A stretch of DNA of 46,058 bases, from the IMG/VR virus record IMGVR_UViG_3300021479_000029, positions 1-46,058 of that record. One strand, given 5' to 3'. Positions 1 to 8,071 of the stretch are shown piece by piece. The notes beneath the pieces are model-generated. The model worked only from the letters and a program-made list of their open reading frames with translations, was not told the DNA's origin and did not search any database. Position numbers and translations under genes: made by a program. The first letter of the stretch is position 1, and every line of letters starts with the position of its first letter. Source of the DNA: a virus.

Positions 1-127
1 AAGTTCTGGATCTGCTCCTTGCCCCAGCCATAGGTGATGATGTTGGTCGCCAGCTTCTGCTGCTGCGCGGTCGTCAGGATCGCACCCATCTGGTTGGCCG
101 ACTGCTGCACGGCGGCCCTGGCCGCCC
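1..127. repeat. Terminal direct repeat, left copy
   Basis: These 127 bases are identical to 45932-46058. The repeat lies inside a coding sequence whose reading frame continues correctly when the two copies are merged. That is what a circular or circularly permuted genome gives when an assembler leaves one k-mer of overlap at both contig ends. A true 127-bp terminal redundancy in the virion cannot be excluded, but 127 is a common assembly k-mer length, so an assembly overlap is the simpler reading. Confidence 0.95.
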
Positions 128-803
128 CCAGGTCCGCCTGCCAGGTGGCCGGGTCCTCCTTCTGGAGGATCTGGGCCTGGCGCATCGTGCCGGAGTTGTT
201 GGCCCACCACTGAGTGCTCTTGAGGTGGGCGGTGAAGACGTCGGGTGTCCAGGTGTTGGACACGGCCGTCTGGAACAGCTTCTTCAGCTCCGGGTCGGCC
301 GACTGGAAGAAGGCGTAGGACATGCCGTAGTTGGAGGCCAGTGTCTCCTTGTCAGGAGGCGGCACCGACTGGGCGAAGGCCCCCACGTTGGCCGTCTGGG
401 TGTCCACCACACCGCTGTTCTGGATGCCCGGGATGCGCCGGGCACCAGCGAAGCGCTGCTGGTAGTAGCTGTCGGTCAGCGAGGCGATCTGGACGTTCTG
501 GCCCGGCCTGGGAGCGGCGATGAACTTGCCGCCGCCGATGTAGATGCCGACGTGGTCAGGCCCCTTCTTCGAGGCGTCCGTCTCGAAGAAGATGAGGTCA
601 CCCGGCTGCAGCTGCTGGATGCCGACAGACGCGCCCACGTTGATCTGGTTGTAGGTGGTACGCGGCAGGTTGATGCCCAGCTTGCCGTAGACGTACTGGA
701 CCAGGCCGGAGCAGTCGAAGCCCTGGGGTGTCGATCCACCCCAGACGTAGGGCACTCCCTGGAAGCTGGAAGCCAGGTTGACGACGTCTGCTCCAGTGGT
801 CAC
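1..803 (-). CDS. NlpC/P60-domain virion peptidoglycan hydrolase, N-terminal part
   Basis: Starts at GTG 803, overlapping the previous stop as GTGA. The frame runs off position 1 and continues from 45931 to a stop at 45427, giving a 435-residue protein on the circle. Residues 5-125 form an NlpC/P60 fold: WGGSTPQGFDCSGLVQYVYG with Cys31 as nucleophile, QPGDLIFF, and HVGIYIGGGKF with His84. The usual third catalytic residue, His/Asn/Gln twelve residues after His84, is Ala96. Residues from about 150 onward belong to a repeat region shared with the next gene (WTPDVF..HLK..WWA.NS.TMRQ). It lies among large virion genes far from the lysis genes, so I infer an ejected or tail-tip enzyme that locally opens the wall during DNA entry. 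Catalytic activity is uncertain because of Ala96. Confidence 0.88.
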   Translation of the reverse strand, partial: MTTGADVVNLASSFQGVPYVWGGSTPQGFDCSGLVQYVYGKLGINLPRTTYNQINVGASVGIQQLQPGDLIFFETDASKKGPDHVGIYIGGGKFIAAPRPGQNVQIASLTDSYYQQRFAGARRIPGIQNSGVVDTQTANVGAFAQSVPPPDKETLASNYGMSYAFFQSADPELKKLFQTAVSNTWTPDVFTAHLKSTQWWANNSGTMRQAQILQKEDPATWQADLGAARAAVQQSANQMGAILTTAQQQKLATNIITYGWGKEQIQN

Positions 804-1714
804 TTGGGCGCTCCGAAGACTGCATTCTCGAATGCGTTCTCGTAGGTCGTCGCGGCCTGGGTCGCGCCGTACTCAGGCAGAGCCTTGGCCTGCTGGGCGG
901 CCAGGAAGTTCTTGGCGTCGGCCGAGTAACCGCCCTGGGCGGTCTGCTTGGTCGTGGCGATGACGTTGCCCATCGCGTCGTACTGGTTGGTCGTGGCGAT
1001 CTGGGTCGGGTTGCTCTGCTCGGCGGTCTGCAGGGCCGAGGCGTAGGCGTTCATCTCGCCGGGCAGCGGGTCGCGGCCCAGCAGCTGGTGGAAGATGTTG
1101 GTCGCGATCGCCTTGGCGGTGGTGGGGTCGGTCAGGTTCACCTGCGTGGTGTTGATCGTCCTGAACTCGGGGCCGATGTAGCGGCGTTCACCCGTGATCG
1201 TGTTGGTCTCGAAGTAGCCGTTGGCGTCCTTCTTCCACACGCCCGCCGTGGTCGAGTTGGTCACGTAGGTGTTGAGCACGTCGAACGGGCTGACCTGCTG
1301 ACCCTGTGCCCCGAAGATGGACGCCTGCTTGACCAGCTTGGACCACAGGGCGGCAGCCTCGATCTGCCCGTCGCCCACCTTCAGCTGGCCCGACATGATG
1401 CCGACGGCGGTGAAGTCGTTGATCTGCTTCTGGGTCCAGGTGCCGAAGTTCGCCTCGGCCGCCTGGATCGACAGCCAGGTGGGCATGACGCGCGTGCCGG
1501 AGTAGTCATGACTCTGACCCTGGCCGCCACCGGCCGGGGTCAGGTTGCCGAAGTAGACCTGGCCGGAGCTGGACGAGGTCTGCATGCTGGCCTGGATCTG
1601 CGCCAGCGCGGCCGACTCACCGGGCGACAGGGCGGTGCTGCTGGCCCCGGGCACCGTGGGAGCGAAGGCTGGCGTGTAGACCGGGGGGGTGGTGACGTCA
1701 CCGATGAGAGCCAT
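800..1714 (-). CDS. Virion structural protein, 304 aa, function unknown
   Basis: Encodes 304 residues from ATG 1714, which overlaps the upstream stop as TAATG; its own stop overlaps the NlpC/P60 start. The N-terminal 60 residues are low-complexity Pro/Ala/Ser/Thr. The centre is Gln/Asn/Thr-rich, and a segment around residues 195-240 contains IFHQLLGRDPLPGEMNAYAS. No enzymatic motif is visible. It sits between a giant virion protein and two peptidoglycan-cleaving virion proteins, so an internal or ejection protein, or a tail-tip partner, is the likely role. This is inferred from position and composition only. Confidence 0.75.
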   Translation of the reverse strand: MALIGDVTTPPVYTPAFAPTVPGASSTALSPGESAALAQIQASMQTSSSSGQVYFGNLTPAGGGQGQSHDYSGTRVMPTWLSIQAAEANFGTWTQKQINDFTAVGIMSGQLKVGDGQIEAAALWSKLVKQASIFGAQGQQVSPFDVLNTYVTNSTTAGVWKKDANGYFETNTITGERRYIGPEFRTINTTQVNLTDPTTAKAIATNIFHQLLGRDPLPGEMNAYASALQTAEQSNPTQIATTNQYDAMGNVIATTKQTAQGGYSADAKNFLAAQQAKALPEYGATQAATTYENAFENAVFGAPK

Positions 1715-4700
1715 TACGCACCTGCCTGCGGGTTAGTCGGCTGCGGGGCACCCGCAGCCAGCGCTGCCGCTGCGGCGATAGCCGTGGCCTCAGCGGTGTC
1801 CATGCCCATGTCTCGCGACAGGTATCGGTGGTAGAGGTTGCCGAAGTTCACATCGCCCTCCACGAAGCCCTGGACCGCCCCGGTCCAGGTGGACAGGAGG
1901 TCCGAGTTGGCGGGTGAGTTCAGCAGGTTGCTGCCGCCGCCCAGCTTGCGCTGGTCCAGCATCTGCTGGATCACCTGTCGCTGCTGAAGATAGTCCCGTA
2001 GGACCCGCAGGTCACTGCGGTTCGGGTTCTGGGCCAGCGGGCCGTTGGCCAGCGACTCAAGACCCGGGATCAGCCGGTCGTACTTCAGCTTGTCGTAGGT
2101 GGTGTAAGCCTTCGACCAGGCGTCGTTGTAGTACGGGTTGCTGGTGCCGTCGGGCAGCAGCGGCTGCTGCAGCATCTGGGTGTAAGCCTTCTTCATGGAG
2201 TTCAGGTCTTCAGCGCCCTTGTCCTGGAAGGTCTTGAGTCCACGGGAGAACAGCTGGGCGTTGAGGTCGTTCATCACGCCCGTGTACTTGGCCCAGCCCA
2301 GGCGTGCCTGGTTGTCGGTCATCGCCTGCTCGGCCGTCATCTTGGTGCGCATCATCTCGCTGGACCCCGGCGAGACCGGGGTGTTCAGCTCATAGCTGTA
2401 AGCCTCCGGCGAGAAGGGGCCGTTGCCCTCCGGGCCGATGATGAGCGCCGCCAGGTCGGGATTCTGGGCGATCAGGTCCCGGTACTTCTGCTCCAGCCTG
2501 ACCGCGTTGACGGTCGCCCCCGCGCCCGAGACGTTCTTGGAGATCGACTGGGCGAAGACGAAGTAGCTCTCGCCGTAGCGGCTCAGGAACTGCTGGTCGG
2601 CGGTCTTCGGGTCGGTGCGCAGCAGGTTGTTGTACTGGTTGCGATAGAAGGCGAAGGGGTCGGGCCGCTGGCCCGCCACCGGGCCGAGGAAGGCGGAGGC
2701 TGCCGAGAACCGCCAGTAGTCCTTGACCTGGTTGGCGATGTCTGTGGCGGAGGGCATCGGCGTACCCGTGGTGGCGTGCCGGTAGTAGGCGTCCTGCATG
2801 ATCTGCAGCTTCACCTGCTGGTAGCGACTGTCCGAGGTGTTGTAGCTGATCAGGAAGTCTCGGATGGTCCTGGGCAGTACCTGGTCCACCACGCGACCAG
2901 CGAGGCCGCCAGGGGCCGTGGAGACGCCGAAGGGAAGCGCGCCGATCTGGCGCGCCACCAGGGCGTCTGTCGGCTTGTCCTTGACGAACTCGTTGAGCGG
3001 GATGGTGACGATCGGGCCCTCACCCGGGTTGAACCAGGGGTCGCCCGACAGCACCAGGTTCATCGAGTCCTGGGACAGGTTGATGTTGCCCTTGGAGCTG
3101 GCGCTGGTCAGCAGGCCGAAAGGCGACAGCAGGCCGTTGGCCAGGCCGAAGGGCACCCGGGCCACGATGCGCCGGTTGCTCAGCGGCACCATCGACCAGG
3201 TGTTGGTGGTGGGGTCATAAGCCTTGCCGTCAGGCTGGACCGTGTTGCCGTTGCCATCCTGGATGATGCCGACCGACAGCGGTGCGTTGAAGAAGCGCGT
3301 GGCATATCCGGCCACCTCGGGCCGGTCCACGATGATCCGACTCCAACGCTGCCACCCCTCGAGGGTGGCAGCGAAGAAGGGGGCGATGATGCGCATGCCG
3401 CTCATCGCGTCCGACTTGTGGGCGATGGTGAAGACCAGGTTGCGGGTGTCCTTGAGCGCCAGTCGGCGCGCGGTCTCCGCGATGCGCTCCGCGTCGGCCA
3501 CGGTGTGGACCACGCCCTGCTTGGCCTCGCTGGCCATGATGGTCTGGGCGTGACCCTCGTAGAGCTGGTTGTACAGCGGGTGCACCGACCAGCGCTCGGA
3601 GGGCAGGGTGGCTACGGTGTCGAACCAGTGCTGCATGACCCGGTCCAGCACGCGGTGGTAGCGCAGACCGGCGATCATGTTCTCCCCGAGCGCCGGGGAG
3701 ATCGCGTCGGGCCGGTTGTTCGGGTTGGGGATCGCCTGACCCAGGAAGGACTGGCTCACGCCTTCAGGCGTGAGTGCCTGACCGGCGATCTCCGGCAGGG
3801 GGGCCATCTCATGCGCGTCATGGGCGATCGAGTTGGCGACCTCCTCGACCGGAACCAGCGGCATGCCGAGACGCTTGCGGTAGATGGACCCCTCGGCGGT
3901 CTTGAACCAGTCCAGCAGATTCTGTGCGGACTCCTCAACCGAAGTGCCCTGGGTGATCTCGCCCAGCACCCGCCTGGAAGCGGTGTCCTGGGCCATCTGG
4001 GCATTGAGGACGTGCATCCAAGAGGTGAGATGCAGCTCCGGGTTGTCCAGCGCCCTGACGGGCACTGCACCATTGCCGAAGGACCGCATGATGTTGCCCT
4101 GGATCAGCTGCTTGTTGGTGTTGAAGACGTTGCGCAGCGACTCATCCTGGCTGAGCAGCTTCATGAAGTACTGGCCGCGCTCGCCGTTGAACGCGCCGGG
4201 GATCGGCACGCCGTTCATGACCTTCATCTGCGAGCCCTGGATGACCTTGGCCTGCCGGGCGTCCGCCTCTTCGGCGGCGCGCTGCGACAGGTCGCGGAAT
4301 CGCTGCAGGTGACCCTGCTGCAGCAGCATGTCGTTGAGCTGGATGGTCTTGCCGGGCGACGTCTTGGTCAGGCGCATCTGCGCCTGGCTGAGCGCCAGCT
4401 GACGCTTGTCGAGAAGCTTCTGCATGGCGTTCAGCCGGGAGGTCGGGGTGGTGGCGTCAGCCTGCAGCGCCACCATCTTGTCGCTGGCCGCGAGGTGGAG
4501 CTTCTGGGCCCTGGCGAACTCGTTGGCCCGCAGGCGGGCGTCCCCCTCAAGCAGTTGCTGGGACTGCTTGATCTGCGGCTCCAGTCTGGCCAATTCATCG
4601 TTGGCGTAGTCCACGCCGACCCGCTTGGTCGCGGCGGCTGCCTGCCAGTAGGGCTTCTCCAGCATCATGGCGGCATTGGTCGCCAGATTCTTCACGCCGT

Positions 4701-6843
4701 ATCCGGCGCGCAGTGCCATCGAGGCCATGCCCAGTCGGGCGATCTGGCCGCCCAGGTCGTCACCGAGGACACGGGGGATGTACCCGAGTCGGAACAGGGT
4801 GCCGAACTTCCACGCCTGCTGCAGGAACTCGGTTCCTGCGAGTGTCGCGTCGTAGGCGTCGCCAGCCTTGACGTGCAGCGCCTGCAGCGCTCCACTGTGC
4901 CGGTTGAGCACTTGGTCATAGGTGTGCAGGTCGGGCAGGATGTGGTCGTTGATCAGCCTGGAAACCAGGTTGGGATGGATCGACAGGGCGGTTCCGTCGA
5001 CATGGAAGGCGTCGATCGGGACCGGGTTCTCCTCGCCCGGCATCGACAGCTTGCCGGTGGCGTACTGCCGCATCTTGTCGATCTCAGCGCCCTTGCGCTT
5101 CTGCGCCTCCCTGTACAGCGCCTCGCCGAAGTCGGGGGTCATACCGTTCTTGACGGCGATCTTCCCCATGGCCAGCTTGCTGACGCTCTGCAGCACGTCC
5201 AGCCGCTCACCCGAGTCGGCAGCCTTGAGGTACTGGTTGATCATGTTCTGGCGCACCTGCGGACTGATCATCGGGATGCGCGCGACGAAGCCGCGCAGCT
5301 CATTGATCGAGTCCTGGGTGACGTCGTCCAGGCTGATGAAACCGTGCGGGGTGAAGTTGCTGAAGGAGCGCAGCAGGGTGACCGGGGTGGAGAAGAAGTT
5401 GGTGGCGATCCTGCTCTTGATGATGCCGCTGCTGACGTTGGGCGCGTCCAGCCACTTGGCGGGACCGGCGATACCGACGCCCGGCGTGATGGTGGCCCGA
5501 TAGAAGCCGCCCTTGGCGGGGCCCACCGCATAGGCGTTCTGGGCCTCCTGCGTCGCCGCTGCGCGGGCGAAGGCCATGCGGCCCATCTTGACGTTGTCCA
5601 TCTCGCCCGCATGGGCCAGGATGCCCTTGTAGCGCGTGACGAGACCCTTGTCGGCAGCGACCCCTGCTTCGATCTGCGCCATGCGGTCGGTGACCAGCTT
5701 CATGGCCATGGGGTTGGACCCCATGCCGCTCACCGTCAGGTCGAGACTGGACAGCCGGTTGGTGTCCGTCTCGATGCGGGCGGCGGCAGCCGCGTTCTGC
5801 GACTCCAGTAGGGCCTTGGCCGCCTGGTCTCCCATGGAGACGCGCATGAAGAGGTTGACCTCGTCGGGGCTCTTCAGTGTGGAGACGATCGCGCCCAGGC
5901 GAGGGCCCATCGCCGACTTGCTGGCGATGGGCAGCTGGTTGATCAGCTGCGGGTTGTCCTTGTTCTGCCAGAGAAACTGCTGCGCCTTGGCCATCGTGGA
6001 GTTGTTGACCAGCGCGTTGATGTCCTGCCCGGACCAGCCGATGTCCTGCGGCCTGCCGGTCAGCCTGCTGAGTATCTTGCCGCCCACGGTCGGCATGGGG
6101 GCGACCTTGGGAATGACGTTCAGCGAGTTGCCGGTGAAGGGATGAGCCAGCAGGTCCGAGAAGGAGGCGGGAGCCTCCACCTGCGTGGCGCGGATGTGGC
6201 CGATGCCCTTGCCCAGCAGGACGGTCGGGTCGATCTCCCAGCCCGCCACGAAGTCCAGGGAGCCGGAGCCGTACTTGAAGGTGTTCGAGTCGCGCCTCAG
6301 CGACTCGATGTACTGGTTGCCCACGGCGGGCATGCCTGCCTGCTTGAGCATCTGGTTCTGCTGGTCCTGGGGCAGGGTGTTGAAGCCCTGCGGCAGGATC
6401 GCGTCGGCAGGCTTGTAGTACTGAAGCGGGCTCGCCTCAGCCAGGGACGCCTGTCCCTGGTCCGGGTTGAGCATGAACGCCTGACCGGGCGAGATGTGCT
6501 GCGCGGCAGTCCACGCCTGGCCCCAGTTGTGGCTGTTGAAGAAGAAGCCCGGGTTGCCCGCGTACTGCTTCTCCGAGCCCTTGCTCGCCACCAGCAGGGC
6601 GGTCGCCAGGGGCTGGCTGATCGCCTTCTCGCGGAACCAGTTGGTCGCCGCCATGGCCGATTCCAGCTCGGGGGCGAGTACACCCTGACTGGGGCCACCG
6701 GTCTGCCCGGTGGTGCCGGGGGCGTTGGGGAACTGGCTGGCAGCCTTCGCCGGTTCGTCGAACGGGTTGATCGCCTTGTTGATCGCGGCGGCACCGGAGT
6801 AGACCGCCGCGATGCCCTCGGCGATGATGTCGCCGATGCCCAT
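1714..6843 (-). CDS. Giant virion protein, 1,709 aa
   Basis: The largest gene of the genome, starting at ATG 6843 four bases after the previous stop. The N-terminus (IIAEGIAAVYSGAAAINKAI) is small-residue-rich and weakly hydrophobic. Residues of roughly 745-865 are Gln/Ala/Leu/Arg-rich and look alpha-helical or coiled-coil. The C-terminal 15 residues are Ala/Pro/Gln-rich. I see no Walker motif, no convincing RNA polymerase motifs of the N4 virion-polymerase type, and no glycosidase signature. Size, helical composition and its place before peptidoglycan hydrolase genes resemble the large internal ejection proteins of podoviruses. That role is inferred; it could also be a tail-hub or injection-tube component. 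Confidence 0.8.
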   Translation of the reverse strand: MGIGDIIAEGIAAVYSGAAAINKAINPFDEPAKAASQFPNAPGTTGQTGGPSQGVLAPELESAMAATNWFREKAISQPLATALLVASKGSEKQYAGNPGFFFNSHNWGQAWTAAQHISPGQAFMLNPDQGQASLAEASPLQYYKPADAILPQGFNTLPQDQQNQMLKQAGMPAVGNQYIESLRRDSNTFKYGSGSLDFVAGWEIDPTVLLGKGIGHIRATQVEAPASFSDLLAHPFTGNSLNVIPKVAPMPTVGGKILSRLTGRPQDIGWSGQDINALVNNSTMAKAQQFLWQNKDNPQLINQLPIASKSAMGPRLGAIVSTLKSPDEVNLFMRVSMGDQAAKALLESQNAAAAARIETDTNRLSSLDLTVSGMGSNPMAMKLVTDRMAQIEAGVAADKGLVTRYKGILAHAGEMDNVKMGRMAFARAAATQEAQNAYAVGPAKGGFYRATITPGVGIAGPAKWLDAPNVSSGIIKSRIATNFFSTPVTLLRSFSNFTPHGFISLDDVTQDSINELRGFVARIPMISPQVRQNMINQYLKAADSGERLDVLQSVSKLAMGKIAVKNGMTPDFGEALYREAQKRKGAEIDKMRQYATGKLSMPGEENPVPIDAFHVDGTALSIHPNLVSRLINDHILPDLHTYDQVLNRHSGALQALHVKAGDAYDATLAGTEFLQQAWKFGTLFRLGYIPRVLGDDLGGQIARLGMASMALRAGYGVKNLATNAAMMLEKPYWQAAAATKRVGVDYANDELARLEPQIKQSQQLLEGDARLRANEFARAQKLHLAASDKMVALQADATTPTSRLNAMQKLLDKRQLALSQAQMRLTKTSPGKTIQLNDMLLQQGHLQRFRDLSQRAAEEADARQAKVIQGSQMKVMNGVPIPGAFNGERGQYFMKLLSQDESLRNVFNTNKQLIQGNIMRSFGNGAVPVRALDNPELHLTSWMHVLNAQMAQDTASRRVLGEITQGTSVEESAQNLLDWFKTAEGSIYRKRLGMPLVPVEEVANSIAHDAHEMAPLPEIAGQALTPEGVSQSFLGQAIPNPNNRPDAISPALGENMIAGLRYHRVLDRVMQHWFDTVATLPSERWSVHPLYNQLYEGHAQTIMASEAKQGVVHTVADAERIAETARRLALKDTRNLVFTIAHKSDAMSGMRIIAPFFAATLEGWQRWSRIIVDRPEVAGYATRFFNAPLSVGIIQDGNGNTVQPDGKAYDPTTNTWSMVPLSNRRIVARVPFGLANGLLSPFGLLTSASSKGNINLSQDSMNLVLSGDPWFNPGEGPIVTIPLNEFVKDKPTDALVARQIGALPFGVSTAPGGLAGRVVDQVLPRTIRDFLISYNTSDSRYQQVKLQIMQDAYYRHATTGTPMPSATDIANQVKDYWRFSAASAFLGPVAGQRPDPFAFYRNQYNNLLRTDPKTADQQFLSRYGESYFVFAQSISKNVSGAGATVNAVRLEQKYRDLIAQNPDLAALIIGPEGNGPFSPEAYSYELNTPVSPGSSEMMRTKMTAEQAMTDNQARLGWAKYTGVMNDLNAQLFSRGLKTFQDKGAEDLNSMKKAYTQMLQQPLLPDGTSNPYYNDAWSKAYTTYDKLKYDRLIPGLESLANGPLAQNPNRSDLRVLRDYLQQRQVIQQMLDQRKLGGGSNLLNSPANSDLLSTWTGAVQGFVEGDVNFGNLYHRYLSRDMGMDTAEATAIAAAAALAAGAPQPTNPQAGA

Positions 6844-6846
6844 GGC

Positions 6847-7014
6847 TCAGCCCTCCGGGTAGAGCGAGATGGGCTGCGGGGTCGCCTGCAGCCCATAGGC
6901 GAGGTCGTAGCCCATCATGTCCGGGTTGGGCCCGTTGGTCGCCATGTCGACGGCCAGCGCCGGGGCACCCGGCATGAAGGCGGCGAAGTTGCCGATCTGG
7001 TCCCAGAACTCCAT
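6847..7014 (-). CDS. Small protein, 55 aa, in the late operon
   Basis: ATG 7014 overlaps the previous stop as TAATG, and the stop lies three bases before the giant virion gene. The product begins MEFWDQIGNFAAFMPGAPAL and ends QPISLYPEG. It has a weak hydrophobic centre but no clear membrane helix. The tight coupling on both sides and GC-rich third positions support a real gene. Function unknown; probably a small virion or assembly protein. Confidence 0.7.
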   Translation of the reverse strand: MEFWDQIGNFAAFMPGAPALAVDMATNGPNPDMMGYDLAYGLQATPQPISLYPEG

Positions 7015-7517
7015 TACCGCCCCCCTGCGTTCGGTGCACTGGTCGCGAAGGCCATCAGCGAGCGGGTCAGGTTGCGGGCGGCGGCAGAGCTGCCCGGCTG
7101 GTTGGCCATGTGCTGGAAGACCGGCAGGTAGGCGAGCAGTGCCTGCATATCCTGCTGGGACTGCTGTGGGATGCCCAGGGCCGACTGGTCGGGACCGGGG
7201 CCTGCATTGGCCCCGGCGGTGACCGGGGTGTTGGGCTGGGCGGTGGCTGCGCCGAAGGGGGTTCGCTGCGCGGGAGCGCCCCCTCCACCACCGCCCAGCA
7301 GCCCCGCCAGGGCCGACTGGGGGACCGGCCCACCGGGCGAGGCCGACATGGGCGCAGCGGCCTGGGTCTGCTGCAACTGCTGGCCCTGCCCGTAGGGCAG
7401 CCCTGTGACAGGGCGGACCGGCTGCTTGCCCGGTCCGCCGTCCGTGCGCTGACTCAGTGCGCCCGGTCCACTAACAGGGGCCGGGTGCGCTGGCTGGCGG
7501 TATCCGCCACTTGCCAT
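7014..7517 (-). CDS. Low-complexity protein downstream of portal, 167 aa
   Basis: Starts at ATG 7517 behind an AGGAGGGG ribosome-binding site. The sequence is rich in Gly, Pro, Gln and Ala with a polyglycine run near residue 75. The C-terminal 50 residues (QQSQQDMQALLAYLPVFQHMANQ..ARNLTRSLMAF) look helical. No enzymatic motif. A disordered N-terminal part with a short helical tail suggests a virion or assembly linker protein. Function not recognised. Confidence 0.7.
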   Translation of the reverse strand: MASGGYRQPAHPAPVSGPGALSQRTDGGPGKQPVRPVTGLPYGQGQQLQQTQAAAPMSASPGGPVPQSALAGLLGGGGGGAPAQRTPFGAATAQPNTPVTAGANAGPGPDQSALGIPQQSQQDMQALLAYLPVFQHMANQPGSSAAARNLTRSLMAFATSAPNAGGR

Positions 7518-7532
7518 GGCCCCTCCTAGGGA

Positions 7533-7781
7533 TTACGCCGGGTTCGGCTCGGGACGCATCCCGTTGCTGCTGGTGTCGCGGTTGGGAGTGTCGCCGCCCT
7601 TGTTGCCGCCGGCGATGACAGTCGCGTCCCACATCTGGGCGGGCATGTCGTCACTCTGCGGGCGCGCGTTCATCTGGTTCTCGGACTCCATGGGAGCCTG
7701 GGTGAAGACCGGCCCGGTGCCGCCCTGCAGCGACATCATCGGCTGGCTGCCACCTTCGTGGCCCTGGTTGGGAGTGCTCAT
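7533..7781 (-). CDS. Hydrophilic protein, 82 aa
   Basis: ATG 7781 overlaps the upstream stop as TAATG. The product is Gly/Asn/Pro/Met/Asp-rich and predicted disordered, with no recognisable motif. It belongs to a run of four small genes between the portal and the giant virion protein. Function unknown. Confidence 0.65.
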   Translation of the reverse strand: MSTPNQGHEGGSQPMMSLQGGTGPVFTQAPMESENQMNARPQSDDMPAQMWDATVIAGGNKGGDTPNRDTSSNGMRPEPNPA

Positions 7782-8071
7782 TACTCACTTACCTTCCTGG
7801 TCGTGCCGTGCGCCGCGCAGTAGCGCGGCCTCGGCCCACGGCCACCCCACGGCTTGGGGGCGTCCTGGCAACCCTCCTGGCGGCAGGATGCCTGCTCCTG
7901 GTCGAAGGGAGTGGCGTCCTCCTCCTCGGCCTCCTCTTCGAGGGGTTCCTCGACGTGCTTGACCTTGGCCTTGTGGGCGTTCCTGCATCCGAGGTGGTGG
8001 CCCTCTTCGCGGCCACACCGGGGGCACTCGTGCACCTCCGGCTCCACGGGCAAGTCGTAGTAGACGGTCAT
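7781..8071 (-). CDS. Zinc-finger-like small protein, 96 aa
   Basis: ATG 8071 overlaps the portal stop as ATGA, so the two are probably translationally coupled. The N-terminus has CPRCGREEGHHLGC, the C-terminal half a second cluster (SCRQEGC, then YCAAH), and an acidic Glu-run lies between (EEPLEEEAEEED). Two likely zinc sites flanking an acidic linker suggest a small nucleic-acid- or protein-binding factor. No known family was recognised. Confidence 0.7.
   Translation of the reverse strand: MTVYYDLPVEPEVHECPRCGREEGHHLGCRNAHKAKVKHVEEPLEEEAEEEDATPFDQEQASCRQEGCQDAPKPWGGRGPRPRYCAAHGTTRKVSE

Noticed and set aside
2776-5811. A 1,011-residue open frame opposite the giant virion gene
   Set aside because: Val/Gly/Asp/His-rich antisense shadow typical of the complement of GC-rich coding DNA; the minus-strand gene has sensible composition and couples to its neighbours.
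1714-6843. Giant protein as an N4-type virion RNA polymerase
   Set aside because: I could not find the polymerase motifs expected of that family.
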